Below the pieces are notes generated by a model. It made no database searches. It worked only from the letters and a program-made list of their open reading frames with translations, and was not told the DNA's origin. A stretch of DNA of 64,000 bases from Apoda limacodes (taxonomy: Eukaryota; Arthropoda; Insecta; Lepidoptera; Limacodidae): positions 14,327,001 to 14,391,000 of the forward strand of contig OX291553.1 in the NCBI GenBank assembly GCA_946406115.1, given 5' to 3'. The translations under genes were made by a program, and so were the position numbers. Positions 34,116 through 44,267 of this stretch are shown here, in pieces. The first letter of the stretch is position 1, and each line of letters starts with the position of its first letter.

Positions 34116-34120
34116 ATTTT

Positions 34121-34287
34121 AGCTGCCTACAAGAAAAAAAAGGATTTAGCGTCCCCTTCGATGAAAAGCTCATAAAATTGTGCTACGAAGCGGTCACTCA
34201 TCCAGATACTGACCACGAACGACGTTGCTTGTCTTCGCTTATCAATTCGGATGGAGGAATACGACTGGTGCACGTACTTTTCTACAG
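34121..34287 (+). CDS. Candidate internal exon of an unknown gene
   Basis: The open frame runs through FSVPFDEKLIKLCYEAV and continues HPDTDHERRCLSSL, then SDGGIRLVHVLFY. It is bounded by a possible acceptor (AATTTTAG, ending 34,120) and by GTAAGT (34,288-34,293), a strong 5' splice consensus. The first codon position is unsure. Composition is richer in charged residues and C/G-ending codons than chance frames nearby. I do not recognise the protein. No flanking exon could be tied to it, so a fragment of an unrecognised transposon protein is possible. Confidence 0.35.
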
Positions 34288-34319
34288 TAAGTTAAGGTAT
34301 GAAACTCTACAATAAGTAT

Positions 34320-35205
34320 GATCAAACATGCTCTTGGCTAGATTTTTCCATCGTTTTCATTCGTCTGATGTTACAGTTGGTGAACCGCCAAACAAGTTTG
34401 TAATAGAGTAAAAAGCTATGCATAATTTGAACTTGGCGTTTTTTTGTAACTCAACTCCAATTACAAAGGTAACTCAAAATCTTAGATCAAAAGGTAGAAA
34501 ATATTATATGGCATCTGAAAATTGATTGTGTAACGACATAAGACAAAATCTACAAACTTAATATGATCAAAATTTAAAATACTACATTTAATGCGTATAT
34601 TGCATAAAAATCTGTATTTTTCCGCATATCCGTCACGTTTATAAGGCAGGAAATAAAGCTTGCATCTGCAACTGTCATTCTTTTTCTGTTTTATCGCCAC
34701 CTTCCAATATATGGGTGTTTTTTTTTTCTTTTTACTTGTAGTAGAAAATATACATAGATATATAATGAGTCACGTAGTAAACATGTTCAATGCACAGTTT
34801 TGAAACACTAAACAGTATGATATTTAAATTTTAGAATGTTATGTATCTTATACACAAAGAAAAACATATTTGTATAGTTGTGTATTTTTGTAGCTTGATT
34901 ATCATGTTAAACCCACCCCCACTGTTTTCCGTAAATATCCTAAACCATGTTAGCCTTGTTCTCCTTTCACATTCCTGTAAATATAGGTATATTATATCTT
35001 TAACGATCTAGTGCTGCGAGCTGCAAGTGGTAGTATTTCATTGTATTGCCACATCGAAGATCCCCAGTTTCAATTCCTCTTAGGTATAACCGATACTGGT
35101 ACAATTTATAAACTGTAAAGTTATTTCGAGTTTCCTATCTATCACATTTGTGGGTTTTTCGGAGGAAGCACGCAACAATGAAAATTGTGCACTTCAGTAG
35201 ATAAT
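34320..35205. other. Unassigned AT-rich spacer
   Basis: One possible tRNA-like B-box (about 35,061, GTTTCAATTCC), too weak to call. Confidence 0.35.
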
Positions 35206-35211
35206 GCTAAA

Positions 35212-35257
35212 TTCAATTATAGTTTTTGTATTAAATAATACAAAAACTATAATTGAA
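35212..35257. repeat. Perfect 22-bp inverted repeat with a 2-base loop
   Basis: TTCAATTATAGTTTTTGTAT plus TA, then AA, then the exact reverse complement. All 22 pairs match. Confidence 0.95.
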
Positions 35258-35324
35258 ATTAGAAAATACCGTAGAAAATATTTTTGCGTAAAAATAAAGA
35301 TGTTGGTAATGGTAATGGTGATTG

Positions 35325-35395
35325 CTCTTCTATGACATCTTAAACTGATGAAAAAAAAATAACAAACATCAGCCAGTATCACCAGCAGTGGGCAT
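35325..35395 (+). repeat. Direct repeat, left copy (partner 36,458-36,520)
   Basis: CTATGACATCTTAAACTGAT, GAAAAAAAAATAACAAACAT, CAGCAGTGGGCATCGAC. Confidence 0.75.
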
Positions 35396-35633
35396 CGACA
35401 TGCGCCCGGCCTTGAAAGCTCCAGCTTTTAATTTTAGGTAGGTATTTATTATTAGGTATTCATCAACAGAAACTAGTAGCGGGCATATCTTGGAAAATGC
35501 TCCCCTAACTACAGCTGATGAAGTTTTAATGTCAGCTATTCTTGATACGCCATGGCGTCCCGGAAAAACGGAAGCTATTCTGCCAATAACAGATTTTTAG
35601 CCACTTTACATTTTAAAGTTAGTAATCTGACGG

Positions 35634-35990
35634 TTATTGTTTTAATAGTGCCACTTTTAATAGTGCGGACGTAGTGCATGCAGCACCGTAACCCATTTGC
35701 AGAGCATCGCTAAATACATGCAACTCAATAACTCGAGGGCTCGTAACAGTCACGTGAAGCGGCACGCGTAGGCTGTTAAGTGTCGGAAGAACCTTTTCAA
35801 ATTGATGCCAGGCGCTTGTTACGACATTCAAAACTGGTTCGTCCCAGTCGAGCTTTAACAACCACAATTTTCATTAAAGTAAGACTAAGTAAACCCAGTG
35901 TTTCTAAAATTTAAAAAAATCTAGATAATATTGAACGCTTTGTAATTGGTTCATTAGCAGAATTGTCCCACCCTAAACCTAAAGAGCGAT
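35634..35990 (-). pseudogene. BEL/Pao retrotransposon pol fragment (RT-RNase H junction)
   Basis: The upstream part in reverse (about 35,990-35,870) reads LGLGWDNSANEP then ITKRSILSRFFKILETLGLL, the linker after the RT of BEL/Pao elements. After a frameshift near 35,865 the frame WLLKLDWDEPV ... SAWHQFEKVLPTLNSL ... ELHVFSDALQMGYGAAC continues into the start of RNase H, where FSDA carries the first catalytic Asp. The domain ends abruptly at about 35,634. Neither LTRs nor gag are in sight. A dead fragment. Confidence 0.75.
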
Positions 35991-35999
35991 AGTTGACCA

Positions 36000-36450
36000 T
36001 ATATGACAGCATTTAATGATATGGCATAAAAAAGTGCTGTTTTCCGTAGATATTAACTTGAGTTATAAGTCCTAAATTGATTTACTCATTAATGAAGTCT
36101 GCGTATATTATTTTATACAAAAGCGATTGCTGTAACGGTTTTTCAACAGCTAAAAACGCCGTTCAGTAACGTAGTACGTATCTCCTTACGCGTTAGATGC
36201 TTGTCTAAAAGGACTTCGAACACAAAACCTGACTTCTACAGTTCGTTATGTATTTTCGACGAAGTGATTCTTTTCGAAGTTTTTGCAGTTGCTTTAGTTC
36301 CTAAACATTTTAACTGCGCATAAATAGACTGAGTAAAGCTGCAACGAACTGTGTTGATGATTTTTAAAATTATTAACAAAAATGGGTCCGAAAATAAACC
36401 ATCCTAATTTAGTATTCTGAATGAAGGGGGTGACTTTTTAAGCGTATTTT
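36000..36450. other. Unassigned, possibly more BEL/Pao-derived sequence
   Basis: Lies between the BEL fragment and the right direct repeat. No clear motif. Confidence 0.35.
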
Positions 36451-36457
36451 TTCTTCT

Positions 36458-36520
36458 TTCTATGACATCGCAAACTGATGAAAACAAAAAACAAACACCA
36501 GCAGCGGGCGTCGACAGTGG
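36458..36520 (+). repeat. Direct repeat, right copy (partner 35,325-35,395)
   Basis: CTATGACATCGCAAACTGAT, GAAAACAAAAAACAAACACC, CAGCAGCGGGCGTCGAC, in the same order and orientation as the left copy. Together they bracket about 1.06 kb containing the BEL/Pao fragment. Confidence 0.75.
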
Positions 36521-36524
36521 GATA

Positions 36525-37535
36525 GAAGACCTTCGGTAAAACGTGGATTTAACATCAATTGTTAACAGTTTTAACGTTCGAAATATTTCTGACCATTCCT
36601 CCGGGGAAAAGTGTTGTGGGGTATAAATAAGCCTGATACGTTCAATTGTTTTTCCGGCTCCTGTTTGCTCGTCATATCTACACAATATGACTAAATTAAT
36701 GTAATTTATTTTACCCTGTATAATCTCGTTAACGCTTTTAATTCAGTGTGTGATTTATGAATTCTTACAGTTCGTAGTTAGACACAGTGCCCACAGCTTT
36801 TGCAGTTAAATGTGAATATGATTATGGTTTATAACAAGTCAAAGAGTAAATTTTATTATGAAATTCCGTGTTTTATATTTTAGTCACATAAAAACAGCAT
36901 ATTTTAGAAGAAAAGCGAAATCTTTACAAGTTCTGAGACTCAACAATTAGTTGTGAAATATTAATTAGGCGAATTTATTATTTCTCGTCCGACCACGGAT
37001 GAAGAACTTAGGTTAGCTGAATTATTCGAATAAACTCTCCAGTCTTAAATATTTGTTCAAATTTACTTTATTACTGGTTTTCCTCGAAGGCCCACAGCAT
37101 TAATCGTAATTTACATTTTGTAATGTTTCACGCTTTTGACTTTTTCTTAACAATATTCATATTTACATTTGATTTCCATAAATGTGGGATTTGTAGGTAC
37201 CTAACGAATAAAGATTAGTATGAGAATAGTATTATGTTTATCGCGTCCAGTTTTGTCTGGTTACAACACCACGTAACCAGAGATTTCGAGTTATTTGTTT
37301 GGTTGCTTTAAAGCATCAGTGACATCACTTTAGACCAAGTAGGGCGATATATTTTTATACTACACTTTGGAGTAAAAATGTCGTCTTCAGAAGGTACATA
37401 TCTCTTTCACAATACAAAGTATATTTTTCTACAATAAAATTCCAGAACAAGTTTACCCTCAAATAAATTAAAAGATATGTCAAAATTAGTTTAATGAAAA
37501 AAAGGTATTACAAAGTTGATGAATACATAAATGAT
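36525..37535. other. Unassigned spacer
   Basis: A frame on the - strand (36,404-36,685) contains HFSPEEWSEIFRTLKL but no domain I can name. The rest is AT-rich. Confidence 0.35.
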
Positions 37536-37539
37536 AAAA

Positions 37540-37860
37540 ATGCTTGGAAAAATTAGAACTTAATTATTTTGATTTGTATTTGTATTGGGACATTTGTAAT
37601 ATTTCTTAAACTTAAACATTGTATGTAATGTTATTACCTAGTGAAAGATTATATTGTATTTGATTATATGAAGTTGAAAAAATATAAAAGATTAACTGCT
37701 GAGTGTCTCGCCGGTTCTTGTCGGTAGTAAATAAAAAATCATTCCGAACCGATGGTAATTTTTTGGTAATATTTTTAATTAATAATTTAACTGACGATTC
37801 AAAAGTGCTGTTTAATAGTCTATTTTAATAAAAAAGTTTGAGTTTGAGTAAAACTGCAAA
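37540..37860 (+). repeat. TGACGATTCAAAAGTG tail family, long copy
   Basis: Contains CTGAGTGTCTCGCCGGTTCT, TTCCGAACCGATGGTAA, CTGACGATTCAAAAGTG and the end AATAAAAAAGTTTGAGTTTG. This order is that of an abundant lepidopteran retroposed 3' end (remembered). Other pieces lie at 7,075-7,140 and 45,485-45,610. Confidence 0.55.
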
Positions 37861-37864
37861 AATT

Positions 37865-38330
37865 GTGAGTTTACGAAAACATTTAATCCACATTTTAACG
37901 TTTCGCACTTTTATGCAGTGTCAAAACAGGCGAATTCTATGCGTGAACCTAAGATAAAACCCAAAAGAAGCGAAGAACTTCATAGTTTAAATAGTGGAAT
38001 CCTAAGCAGAGCAAGTGAATCAAAGGTGCCACATGTCATTTTTTTAACAAGTTGTTGAATGCACGAATTGTGCATTCTAATTTTAACCGTTGACATTGAA
38101 AAAATATTATATAGTTTTTATAAACTTGAATTTGTAATACCTTACTGCTGGCAATATACATAAAACAATAAAAACGAGCATTAGCAGTAATGTTTTTTAA
38201 TCGAAAAAGTACATGTTTAATTTTTAAAATTTAAATTTGTAAACGTGTTTTATTTAAAATGCAATAATAAGCAATTAAAAATATAATAAAAATAGACTGT
38301 GAAAAACAACTGCTATTTTCGTATAAGCTT
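37865..38330. other. Unassigned AT-rich spacer
   Basis: No feature recognised. Confidence 0.4.
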
Positions 38331-38527
38331 CTTTTAGGGTTCCGGTCCCAAAAGGGTAAATAAACGGAACCCTTTTACTAAGGGGCCGTCCATTAATCAC
38401 GTGAGGTTTTTTTTTAGCATTTTTTGACCCCCCCCTCCCCCTTGATGATACGTGGTGAGGTTAAAGACTACCCCCACTCCCCCACTCAAAATCACGTGTA
38501 TTTTTTAGTACCTACAAATAATCTTAA

Positions 38528-38955
38528 AATTTTTAGAATATTATCGTAACATACAGGTATAAAGTATAATCTTATTTTATTCTAGAAAATTAAGGACCAT
38601 GATAAAAATGTCTAGACAGAAAGATTGCAGGTTGTTTTTGACTGGCATAAAAATAATATTAAAGGAATGGTGTAATCATGCAAAAATTTATATTTTACTA
38701 GTACATGAACATATTTAATGTACATTGGCCTCCGACGACGGAGCAAGCAAGCAAGCAAGATTTTCTTCAACACTAACAACTGGATAAGAATCTTGCAAGC
38801 CAGTTGTTGGCACTGTGCTTTGTTGAAGATCAACGTCAGTTTCAGCAAGCCACTGGGCTCTCTCTCTCATTTTCGAACACTACGCAGATAATCTGTTTCG
38901 ATCTATCGATCGATCGTCGCGTGAGGACGTGTGAAGTACGAACATTGTGCATATC
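38528..38955. other. Interior of the TIR element, left part
   Basis: No motif-bearing frame. It has a palindromic CGATCTATCGATCGATCG patch near 38,900 and three CAAG repeats near 38,745. Confidence 0.4.
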
Positions 38956-38959
38956 TAGA

Positions 38960-40085
38960 CTTTTTTTTTCTCTCTGAGGGAGTCTCAGCCCATATAGCGC
39001 CCAACGCACAAGGGCTCCCCGCGGGCCTCACGCCTCGGCTTGGGTTGTCGCTGTTGGGGTCGTCCCTTCGACCAGCGTGAGCCTCGAACCTGAAGGTGAA
39101 TCAGCGCCCGTAGGGAAGTTCCCCGTTATGCGGGTGCGATTGCGAGTGAGTGGGGGCTAGAATCGCCCCGGTACTCTTTGATACCTCGTGTATCCATGCG
39201 GTCGCCGATGAACCTGGGGACGTCTGCGTCGTGTTAGGGGGGAGGCCCTATTTAGAGAGGTCGTTGAGACTAGTCTCGCTATTCGGATAGCAGATCGTCG
39301 TCTAGGGCCGTTAGTATGTGCCGAGGCCGCCTAACAATTGTTTTTCGACCGTACCGAGGTCGATCGGGGGGATGATAGGTTGTGGATTGCACAATTAATC
39401 GGTTCGAGTAATTTTGTGTACAATCGAAAAAGCGGACTGCCAGGTTTTTAAGATATTGAGGAATCGTGTGAAGCTCGAAGTCCCTATGTAGGTCCGCATT
39501 CCGGACGTACCAGGAGGCCTCGGAGGCCGCTCTGAAGAAGCGGTTTTGGAGGGTCTGGAGTTTATGGAGGTTGCCTTTTGGTTAGCTAGTATGGGGCGGA
39601 TGCAAGTGACGTAAAGAGTCAGCTTATTCCTAAGCGACATCTAACTGTAATTGCCTATCATGGGATATAGACGACCGAGGACTAACTAACTATTTTGGCG
39701 AGATATTTGGCCTTGTTTTGCCAAGGAATGGCACGGTCGAAGAGTGAGAGGGAAGATGGTCTCGGAGGGAGGCCAGTGGTAAAAAGAACGGCAGAGCTTT
39801 TGTCGGGATTCAATTCGATTCTCCATTTCCGAAACCATTCGCCTAGGGCGGGATTGGAGTCTCTAAGTGATTCGACTCACTTGCCTATCGGCGGTGTAAA
39901 TAGCGGTATCGTCCGAAAAGAGGGCTAAACGATAGGTACCCGTTTTAGGGGTATCGTTTGTGTACAGAAGGTACAAGATAGGGGCGAGCACGGACCCTTG
40001 CGGGATTTCTGCTTGTATTAGACGAGGGAAAGAGAGAGTGCCTTCGACTCTATAGCGACTCTCTAGACTATTATTGCTCAGATTA
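38960..40085 (-). pseudogene. Jockey-like non-LTR retrotransposon, 5'-truncated
   Basis: Read in reverse, from 40,077: GTLSFPRLIQAEIPQGSVLA then PILYLLYTNDTP (RT motif 4), RLALFSDDTAIYTADRQVS (the FxDD catalytic box, with Ser for Ala), WFRKWRIELNP then KSSAVLFTTGLPPRP, and MSLRNKLTLYVTCIRPILAN from the C-terminal thumb region. These are the hallmarks of insect Jockey elements. A stop and several frameshifts break it. The 3' UTR follows, with GCGTTGGGCGCTATATGGGC and GACTCCCTCAGAGAG, to a T-run (poly(A) in reverse) at about 38,960-38,968. The same 3' end occurs in + orientation at 45,655-45,878. It sits inside the TIR element and so is younger. Confidence 0.8.
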
Positions 40086-40320
40086 GGTTGCTTGTGACAT
40101 GAATTTACATGTTCCTTGACTTTCTACAGAAGTACAAACCACGCTGCACGTCCTTTCCACAAGTTGCTGACGATCCTTCTGCAGGCTAGGGCAATACAGG
40201 TCATAAAGCAATTTGTTAAAGCCTTCATGCGTTGGGGTAATTCCAAGAGACCGACGCAGAAGAATTGTAGCAAACGTCTAGCCATCATGCTCTTGAGCCT
40301 TTGGAATACATAGGCCACTA
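40086..40320 (-). pseudogene. Coding relic of unknown origin
   Basis: In reverse, after a stop near 40,280, about 60 codons read THEGFNKLLYDLYCPSLQ, then KDRQQLVERTCSVVCTS and GTCKFMSQA before a stop. The composition is protein-like and the GC content is higher than its surroundings. I recognise no domain. It may be what is left of the element's own protein, a captured host exon, or another transposon. The two other open frames over this region look random. Confidence 0.3.
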
Positions 40321-40324
40321 GTCG

Positions 40325-40800
40325 ACTGCACTATGGGATTAAATCAAGTGATATTTTTTTAGCAATATTTAAATGGATTGGAATATAATATTCCTGTGCG
40401 CCAACGACTAGCTACAACTATTAAAAACCTAAAAAAATAATCAAATAACTTTTCTTTTACGTATAAATAAAAAAATATTTTGGTTCTGCAGTAGCCCACA
40501 AATCATTATATTCTTTCTGAGACACACTAAGTTTTTTTTTCCTTTCTTATACTCTGCAAATAGGTCTTTATACAGATCACCTGGTTTGGGCATATTTTGT
40601 TTTAATGCAAACAGACGAGGTAATGGTTTACGCATGTATTCGGCGCTAAAATATCAGAATATCTTGCGACTGCCAAGCCGATCCCGGCAGTAGTCGCGGC
40701 GCGTGGGGACTTGGTTCGTTGCCTGCTGGCAATAGCGAATTAAGGTTTAGAAAGGCTCAGAAAGGTAAGGAAAGGCTTTCGGTTTAGAAATCGCACTTTT
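40325..40800. other. Interior of the TIR element, right part
   Basis: A 64-codon frame on the - strand (40,441-40,635) is lysine-rich without a known motif. Direct AGAAAGGCTCAGAAAGG-like repeats occur near 40,750. Confidence 0.35.
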
Positions 40801-41304
40801 GACGAAAAAATAAATACACGTGATATCTTACTACACCCCCCCCTCCCCCTTGTGATATTTCGTGATTTTTGCCTAACCCCCTCCCCCCCCCCCCCTTTCG
40901 AGCTTCACGTGATTAATGGACCGCCCCTAAGACTTCGCTGTCCGTCCGTCCGTCTGTCACCAGGCTGTATCGCATGAACCGTGATAGCTAGATAGATGTA
41001 TTTTTGCTGCCGCTTTATCAACAAAATTAACAACAGAATAAAATAAATATTTAAGAGGGCTCCCATACAACAAACGTGATTTTTTTGCTCGATATTGATA
41101 ACGTCAACAGGTAGCCGCTTCAGATATTCACAGAAAATTTAGTTAAATAGTCACTTTAAAAATAATTAATTAAATTAAAATAAAACAAATACTTAAGGGG
41201 GCTCCCATATAACAAATGTATTTTTTTTGCCGTTATTATAGATAATGGTACGGGACCCTTCGTGCACGAGTCCGACTCGCATTTGGCCGATTTCTTTTAA
41301 TTGT

Positions 41305-41995
41305 AATAACATTCAGTGTTTTCAATCACTTAACCTCTGTCGACTGATAATCGCCTGTGACAATTGACTTTTCAGTTCATTCTCGTTGCGTTCTGGAACG
41401 GCCTATAGTGGCCTTAGGTAATTTTATTTTCTGCCGATGGGGTTTGGGAGGCAATACAATTGAGTTATCGTATTTTAACGGTTCTAAATATTTTTTATAC
41501 GCTTGTTAAAAAAAAAACTCTTTTGAGCGGCAGTGGTAAGAAATGTTTTTATAAATTTAATGACAAAACTGTCATTGGAACCGATAAAAAGACAGCCGAA
41601 TTTATAGGCTATGACATAAGGAAAGACGAAGGGGCATGAAAAATCTACAAATGTTTTGTGCAAACATTATTGCTATTTGTTATGGAATCCTAAAAACGGT
41701 TGACAACATTTTTAAGGCTTGTCTATTTTTTTTTCATTGTACCTTAAAATCATGTAAAAAACCTATTTTAGGCTGTTTAAGATTTTTGAGTTCGGGACAG
41801 TTTTTCTTTTAACACAATTTTTAGTTCAAAATACTAAGCCAATATTTGAGCTTGGATTTTGAACTAGATTTAAGTACCTACTATCTGTTTTTTTCCTTTT
41901 CGATTTGTTGAGCAAAGTTTTTATTTTTAAATTGAACTCCAGCTTACATTGCAATACATATTTATTACTTCAGTAGGTACTCGAAAACATTAATC
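41305..41995. other. Unassigned AT-rich spacer
   Basis: No feature recognised. Confidence 0.4.
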
Positions 41996-42000
41996 TTCCA

Positions 42001-42152
42001 AATATTCAGTATGAAACTTATGACATCTGTCACGGAGAACTGAGAATTCGTGTTCCTGCGTCAGCTTGATGCTTGCTGCAAGCTGAATCAATTTCACGCT
42101 GTGCCAACTTGTGAAATGTCGTGCCGGAATTCTAATTTCATCTCAAATATAC
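42001..42152 (-). repeat. Dispersed repeat, partner of 2,846-2,986
   Basis: In reverse it carries GACGCAGGAACACG, GCACAGCGTGAAATTGATTC, AGCTTGCAGC and GACAGATGTCAT in the order of the 2.9-kb copy. It has an extra 11-base stretch between the GCAGC and GCTGACGCAG blocks. Confidence 0.65.
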
Positions 42153-42154
42153 AT

Positions 42155-42415
42155 ATATAGAACTTTATGAATTTTATGTGTCATAAAACTTGGTGAAATT
42201 CGAAACACAATATCTTACGAGTAATATTAGCACAAGTAGGTAATTATTGTATAAAAAATTAAGTAAACAGAACAGATAAATTTACTTAATTTAATTAAGT
42301 TTAATAAAACTTTAATTTGTAATTCTATGTATCTAGGCTTACCCACTAATATTAAAATATTTGCAGACGCACTTTCATTACATTCCTTAAACACTTAATA
42401 TACTAATAACGAAAC
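42155..42415. other. Unassigned AT-rich spacer
   Basis: No feature recognised. Confidence 0.4.
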
Positions 42416-42417
42416 CA

Positions 42418-42485
42418 CACTTGGGAGAGGCCTATACCCAGGAATGGACTGTAGTGAGCTGGTGATGAGGAATACGATGAGGCTA
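42418..42485 (+). mobile_element. RTE-type non-LTR retrotransposon 3' tail
   Basis: CTTGGGAGAGGCCTATACCC, AGGAATGGACTGTAGTGAGC, then GGTGATGAGG. The remembered end is GGGAGAGGCCTATGTCCAGC, AGTGGAC, GGCTGATGATG. Confidence 0.7.
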
Positions 42486-42489
42486 CAGA

Positions 42490-43175
42490 AGACAAAACTA
42501 TATTGCAAGATGATTATAATGAGACCACAGAGGACCGATTGATATTGAAAGGCAAAGTGGCATGCAAGAGATCACGTGGAGCATCCACGAGATCTTTTGC
42601 CCATACAACGATAAACTGACTGCAAAGAAGAATCATAGTGTCATGGTAAAGAAGAGCATCATTGTGGAGAAGAAAACATCATATTTACTGCGTATCTTAC
42701 AAGCAATAACAATAGCCAGCAGAAAAAACCTTTTGGCCTTAACACTTGTAGATCCTTATTCAAGCCGTATATGTAAATGTAGTTTACACTTTGCCTCCCG
42801 CAAATCCCGCGGCATCCCAGATTTGGCATCACGCGGCATGGTAAAAAAATTTGAGATCTTAGAATAGCGATATAGCGCAATACCGGTATTAGAAGTCCTA
42901 ATTGTGTACAAATAAGCGTATATTCTATTGATATATAACAACGTAAAAGAAGACCTAGAAACTAACGTAAAATTTTCTTTTGGTAATATCAGGCAAAAGC
43001 TGCTTAAGTACATACGGCTTCTTGAAATGACTGCGTAACTTAACAAATGACTGCGTAACTTAACACATATGTGCTTACATTGATTACAAAGAAATATTAT
43101 ATAAGTACTTTATTTACCCATATTCAGTGTGGATATACCTAATCTAGCGGTGTAAAAGTAACAATTCATACTTTG
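42490..43175. other. Unassigned spacer
   Basis: Overlapping frames of 70-100 codons on both strands (42,562-43,046) carry no motif. I leave them uncalled. A tandem pair of AACTTAACAAATGACTGCGT-like text stands at 43,033-43,065. Confidence 0.35.
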
Positions 43176-43179
43176 ATCT

Positions 43180-43340
43180 TTTAAGGGTTTCGTAACCAAA
43201 TAACAAAAACAGAACCCTTATAGTTTCTTCCTGTCCGCTTGTCCATCCGTCCGAATGTCACCTTACACTTTCGCTGTTGTTAAATCGATTTCGATAAAAT
43301 TTTACGGGAAGACGTCTTATATTAGCCGCCGCTATGGAAC
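43180..43340 (-). repeat. GGCCAAGTGCGAG-family, type 2 fragment
   Basis: GGGTTTCGTAACCAAATAAC, CAGAACCCTTATAGTTTCTT and TGTCCGCTTGTCCATCCGTC, then TGTCACCTT, follow the type 2 order at 51,108-51,180. Confidence 0.55.
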
Positions 43341-43344
43341 GTTT

Positions 43345-43695
43345 TAAATACTTTTATGGAAAAATGTTTTTAACAAAATTATTTACAAGTTTTCGGATAA
43401 CCGAAATGACTTTCAATTTCAATATAGGTACATGTACAACACGTCCTAGCTTAAAGCGCGCACTTGGCGGGTTCGGTTTTGTTTGAAAATTCTTACATGT
43501 TGTCTTTGTCTGGGTATTAGGCATTCATTTACTCAATATTTATTTTAATAAACGTTTAATAACGCATAACTGACTAGGTTAGACCTTTTATAAGTGCTTT
43601 GTAAAAATCAATCGCCACATGTATGGCAGAGCATCACTTGAAAACGGCTCGATCGATTTGGATGATTTGTTTTTTGTTGTGTCCGTAATTGTCCG
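43345..43695. other. Unassigned spacer
   Basis: No feature recognised. Confidence 0.4.
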
Positions 43696-43700
43696 GACAG

Positions 43701-44080
43701 AGAGAATACGATTCGCGACGTCTCGCAGAGCGCTTCATACAAACAAATTTCCCACTTATTTTTGGCACTTACAAATCAAACACCATAAAATTTTGAAGAC
43801 GTGCTCTAGGTTAAAATAAATAGTTTTGCAGTGTGCCAGTTTTCTATAAAATTATAAAGTTTGTTAGCTACGCAAGATTCTAGTTTTTTTTTTACAAATG
43901 ATCTCGAATAAGATTAAAGTTAATAAAAACTTTTTTTAGGATTTTTGAAAACCACAGACATAAATATTCGGCTTGAGATCATGCCTACAAAATTTAACAG
44001 TATTTGATCTGTAAATGTCTAAAACAAGTAGAGAATTCGTTTGTATAAAACACGTTGCGAGGCGCCGCGATTCGTACCCT
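43701..44080. mobile_element. TIR element, family GTTAAGAGAATA, copy 2 (380 bp)
   Basis: The left arm AGAGAATACGATTCGCGACG, CTCGCAGAGCGCTTCATACA and the right arm in reverse AGGGTACGAATCGCGGCGCC, CTCGCAACGTGTTTTATACA are inverted for about 110 bp. The interior shares GCTTGAGATCATGCCTACAA-like lines with the copy at 25,338-25,702. TTAA follows the right end (44,080-44,083) but is missing on the left. A GGCCAAGTGCGAG-family head starts only a few bases on. Confidence 0.7.
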
Positions 44081-44084
44081 TAAA

Positions 44085-44145
44085 TAAAAAACCAGCCAAG
44101 TTTTCGGAGTTGTAACTCGGACTTGCGCACTTAGAGTAGTTAAAA
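44085..44145 (+). repeat. GGCCAAGTGCGAG-family head, decayed
   Basis: AAAACCAGCCAAGTTTTCGG, AGTTGTAACTCGGACTTGCG. Confidence 0.55.
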
Positions 44146-44267
44146 TATTTGTAAGTTGTTGTGCATATGCCGGAGAAGATTTCTGAATTAGTACAACACT
44201 TAGACAAAAGGTAAACCTGATATGTGGTGCTGAGGTCGGATTATTAAACTATATAAATATAAACGTT

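Larger units (their letters stand above)
38382..40927. mobile_element. TIR element with TAA target duplication (PIF/Harbinger-like?)
   Basis: Starts GGGGCCGTCCATTAATCACG and ends, in reverse, GGGGCGGTCCATTAATCACG. Similarity continues for over 100 bases on both sides through CACGTGA, runs of C, CCCCCTCCCCCTTG-like text and CACGTGTATTTTTTA-like text. TAA stands directly outside both ends (38,379-38,381 and 40,928-40,930). The split host repeat shows TAA was single before insertion. Three-base TAA/TTA duplications and GGG-type ends are typical of PIF/Harbinger elements, hence the tentative class. No transposase or Myb-like protein is recognisable inside, where a Jockey-like element has inserted. 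Confidence 0.7.
38334..41303 (-). repeat. GGCCAAGTGCGAG-family type 2 copy split by a 2.5-kb insertion
   Basis: The left part (38,334-38,381, GGGTTCCGGTCCC ... CGGAACCCTTTTACTAA) continues after the insertion at 40,928 with TAAGACTTCGCTGTCCGTCC and runs to the reversed head GAGTCCGACTCGCATTTGGC (about 41,264-41,283). Inside, the GGGCTCCCATACAACAAACG line occurs twice (about 41,058 and 41,200), so the body carries a short duplication compared with 51,108-51,384. Confidence 0.75.

Noticed and set aside
38381..38520. C-runs and CACGTG motifs as a regulatory region
   Set aside because: The same text in inverted order at 40,800-40,927 shows it is the terminal repeat of a transposon.
39695..39928. 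77-codon open frame on the + strand
   Set aside because: Antisense to the Jockey-like RT.
42562..43046. Overlapping frames of about 100 codons on opposite strands
   Set aside because: No motif; mutual antisense shadows.
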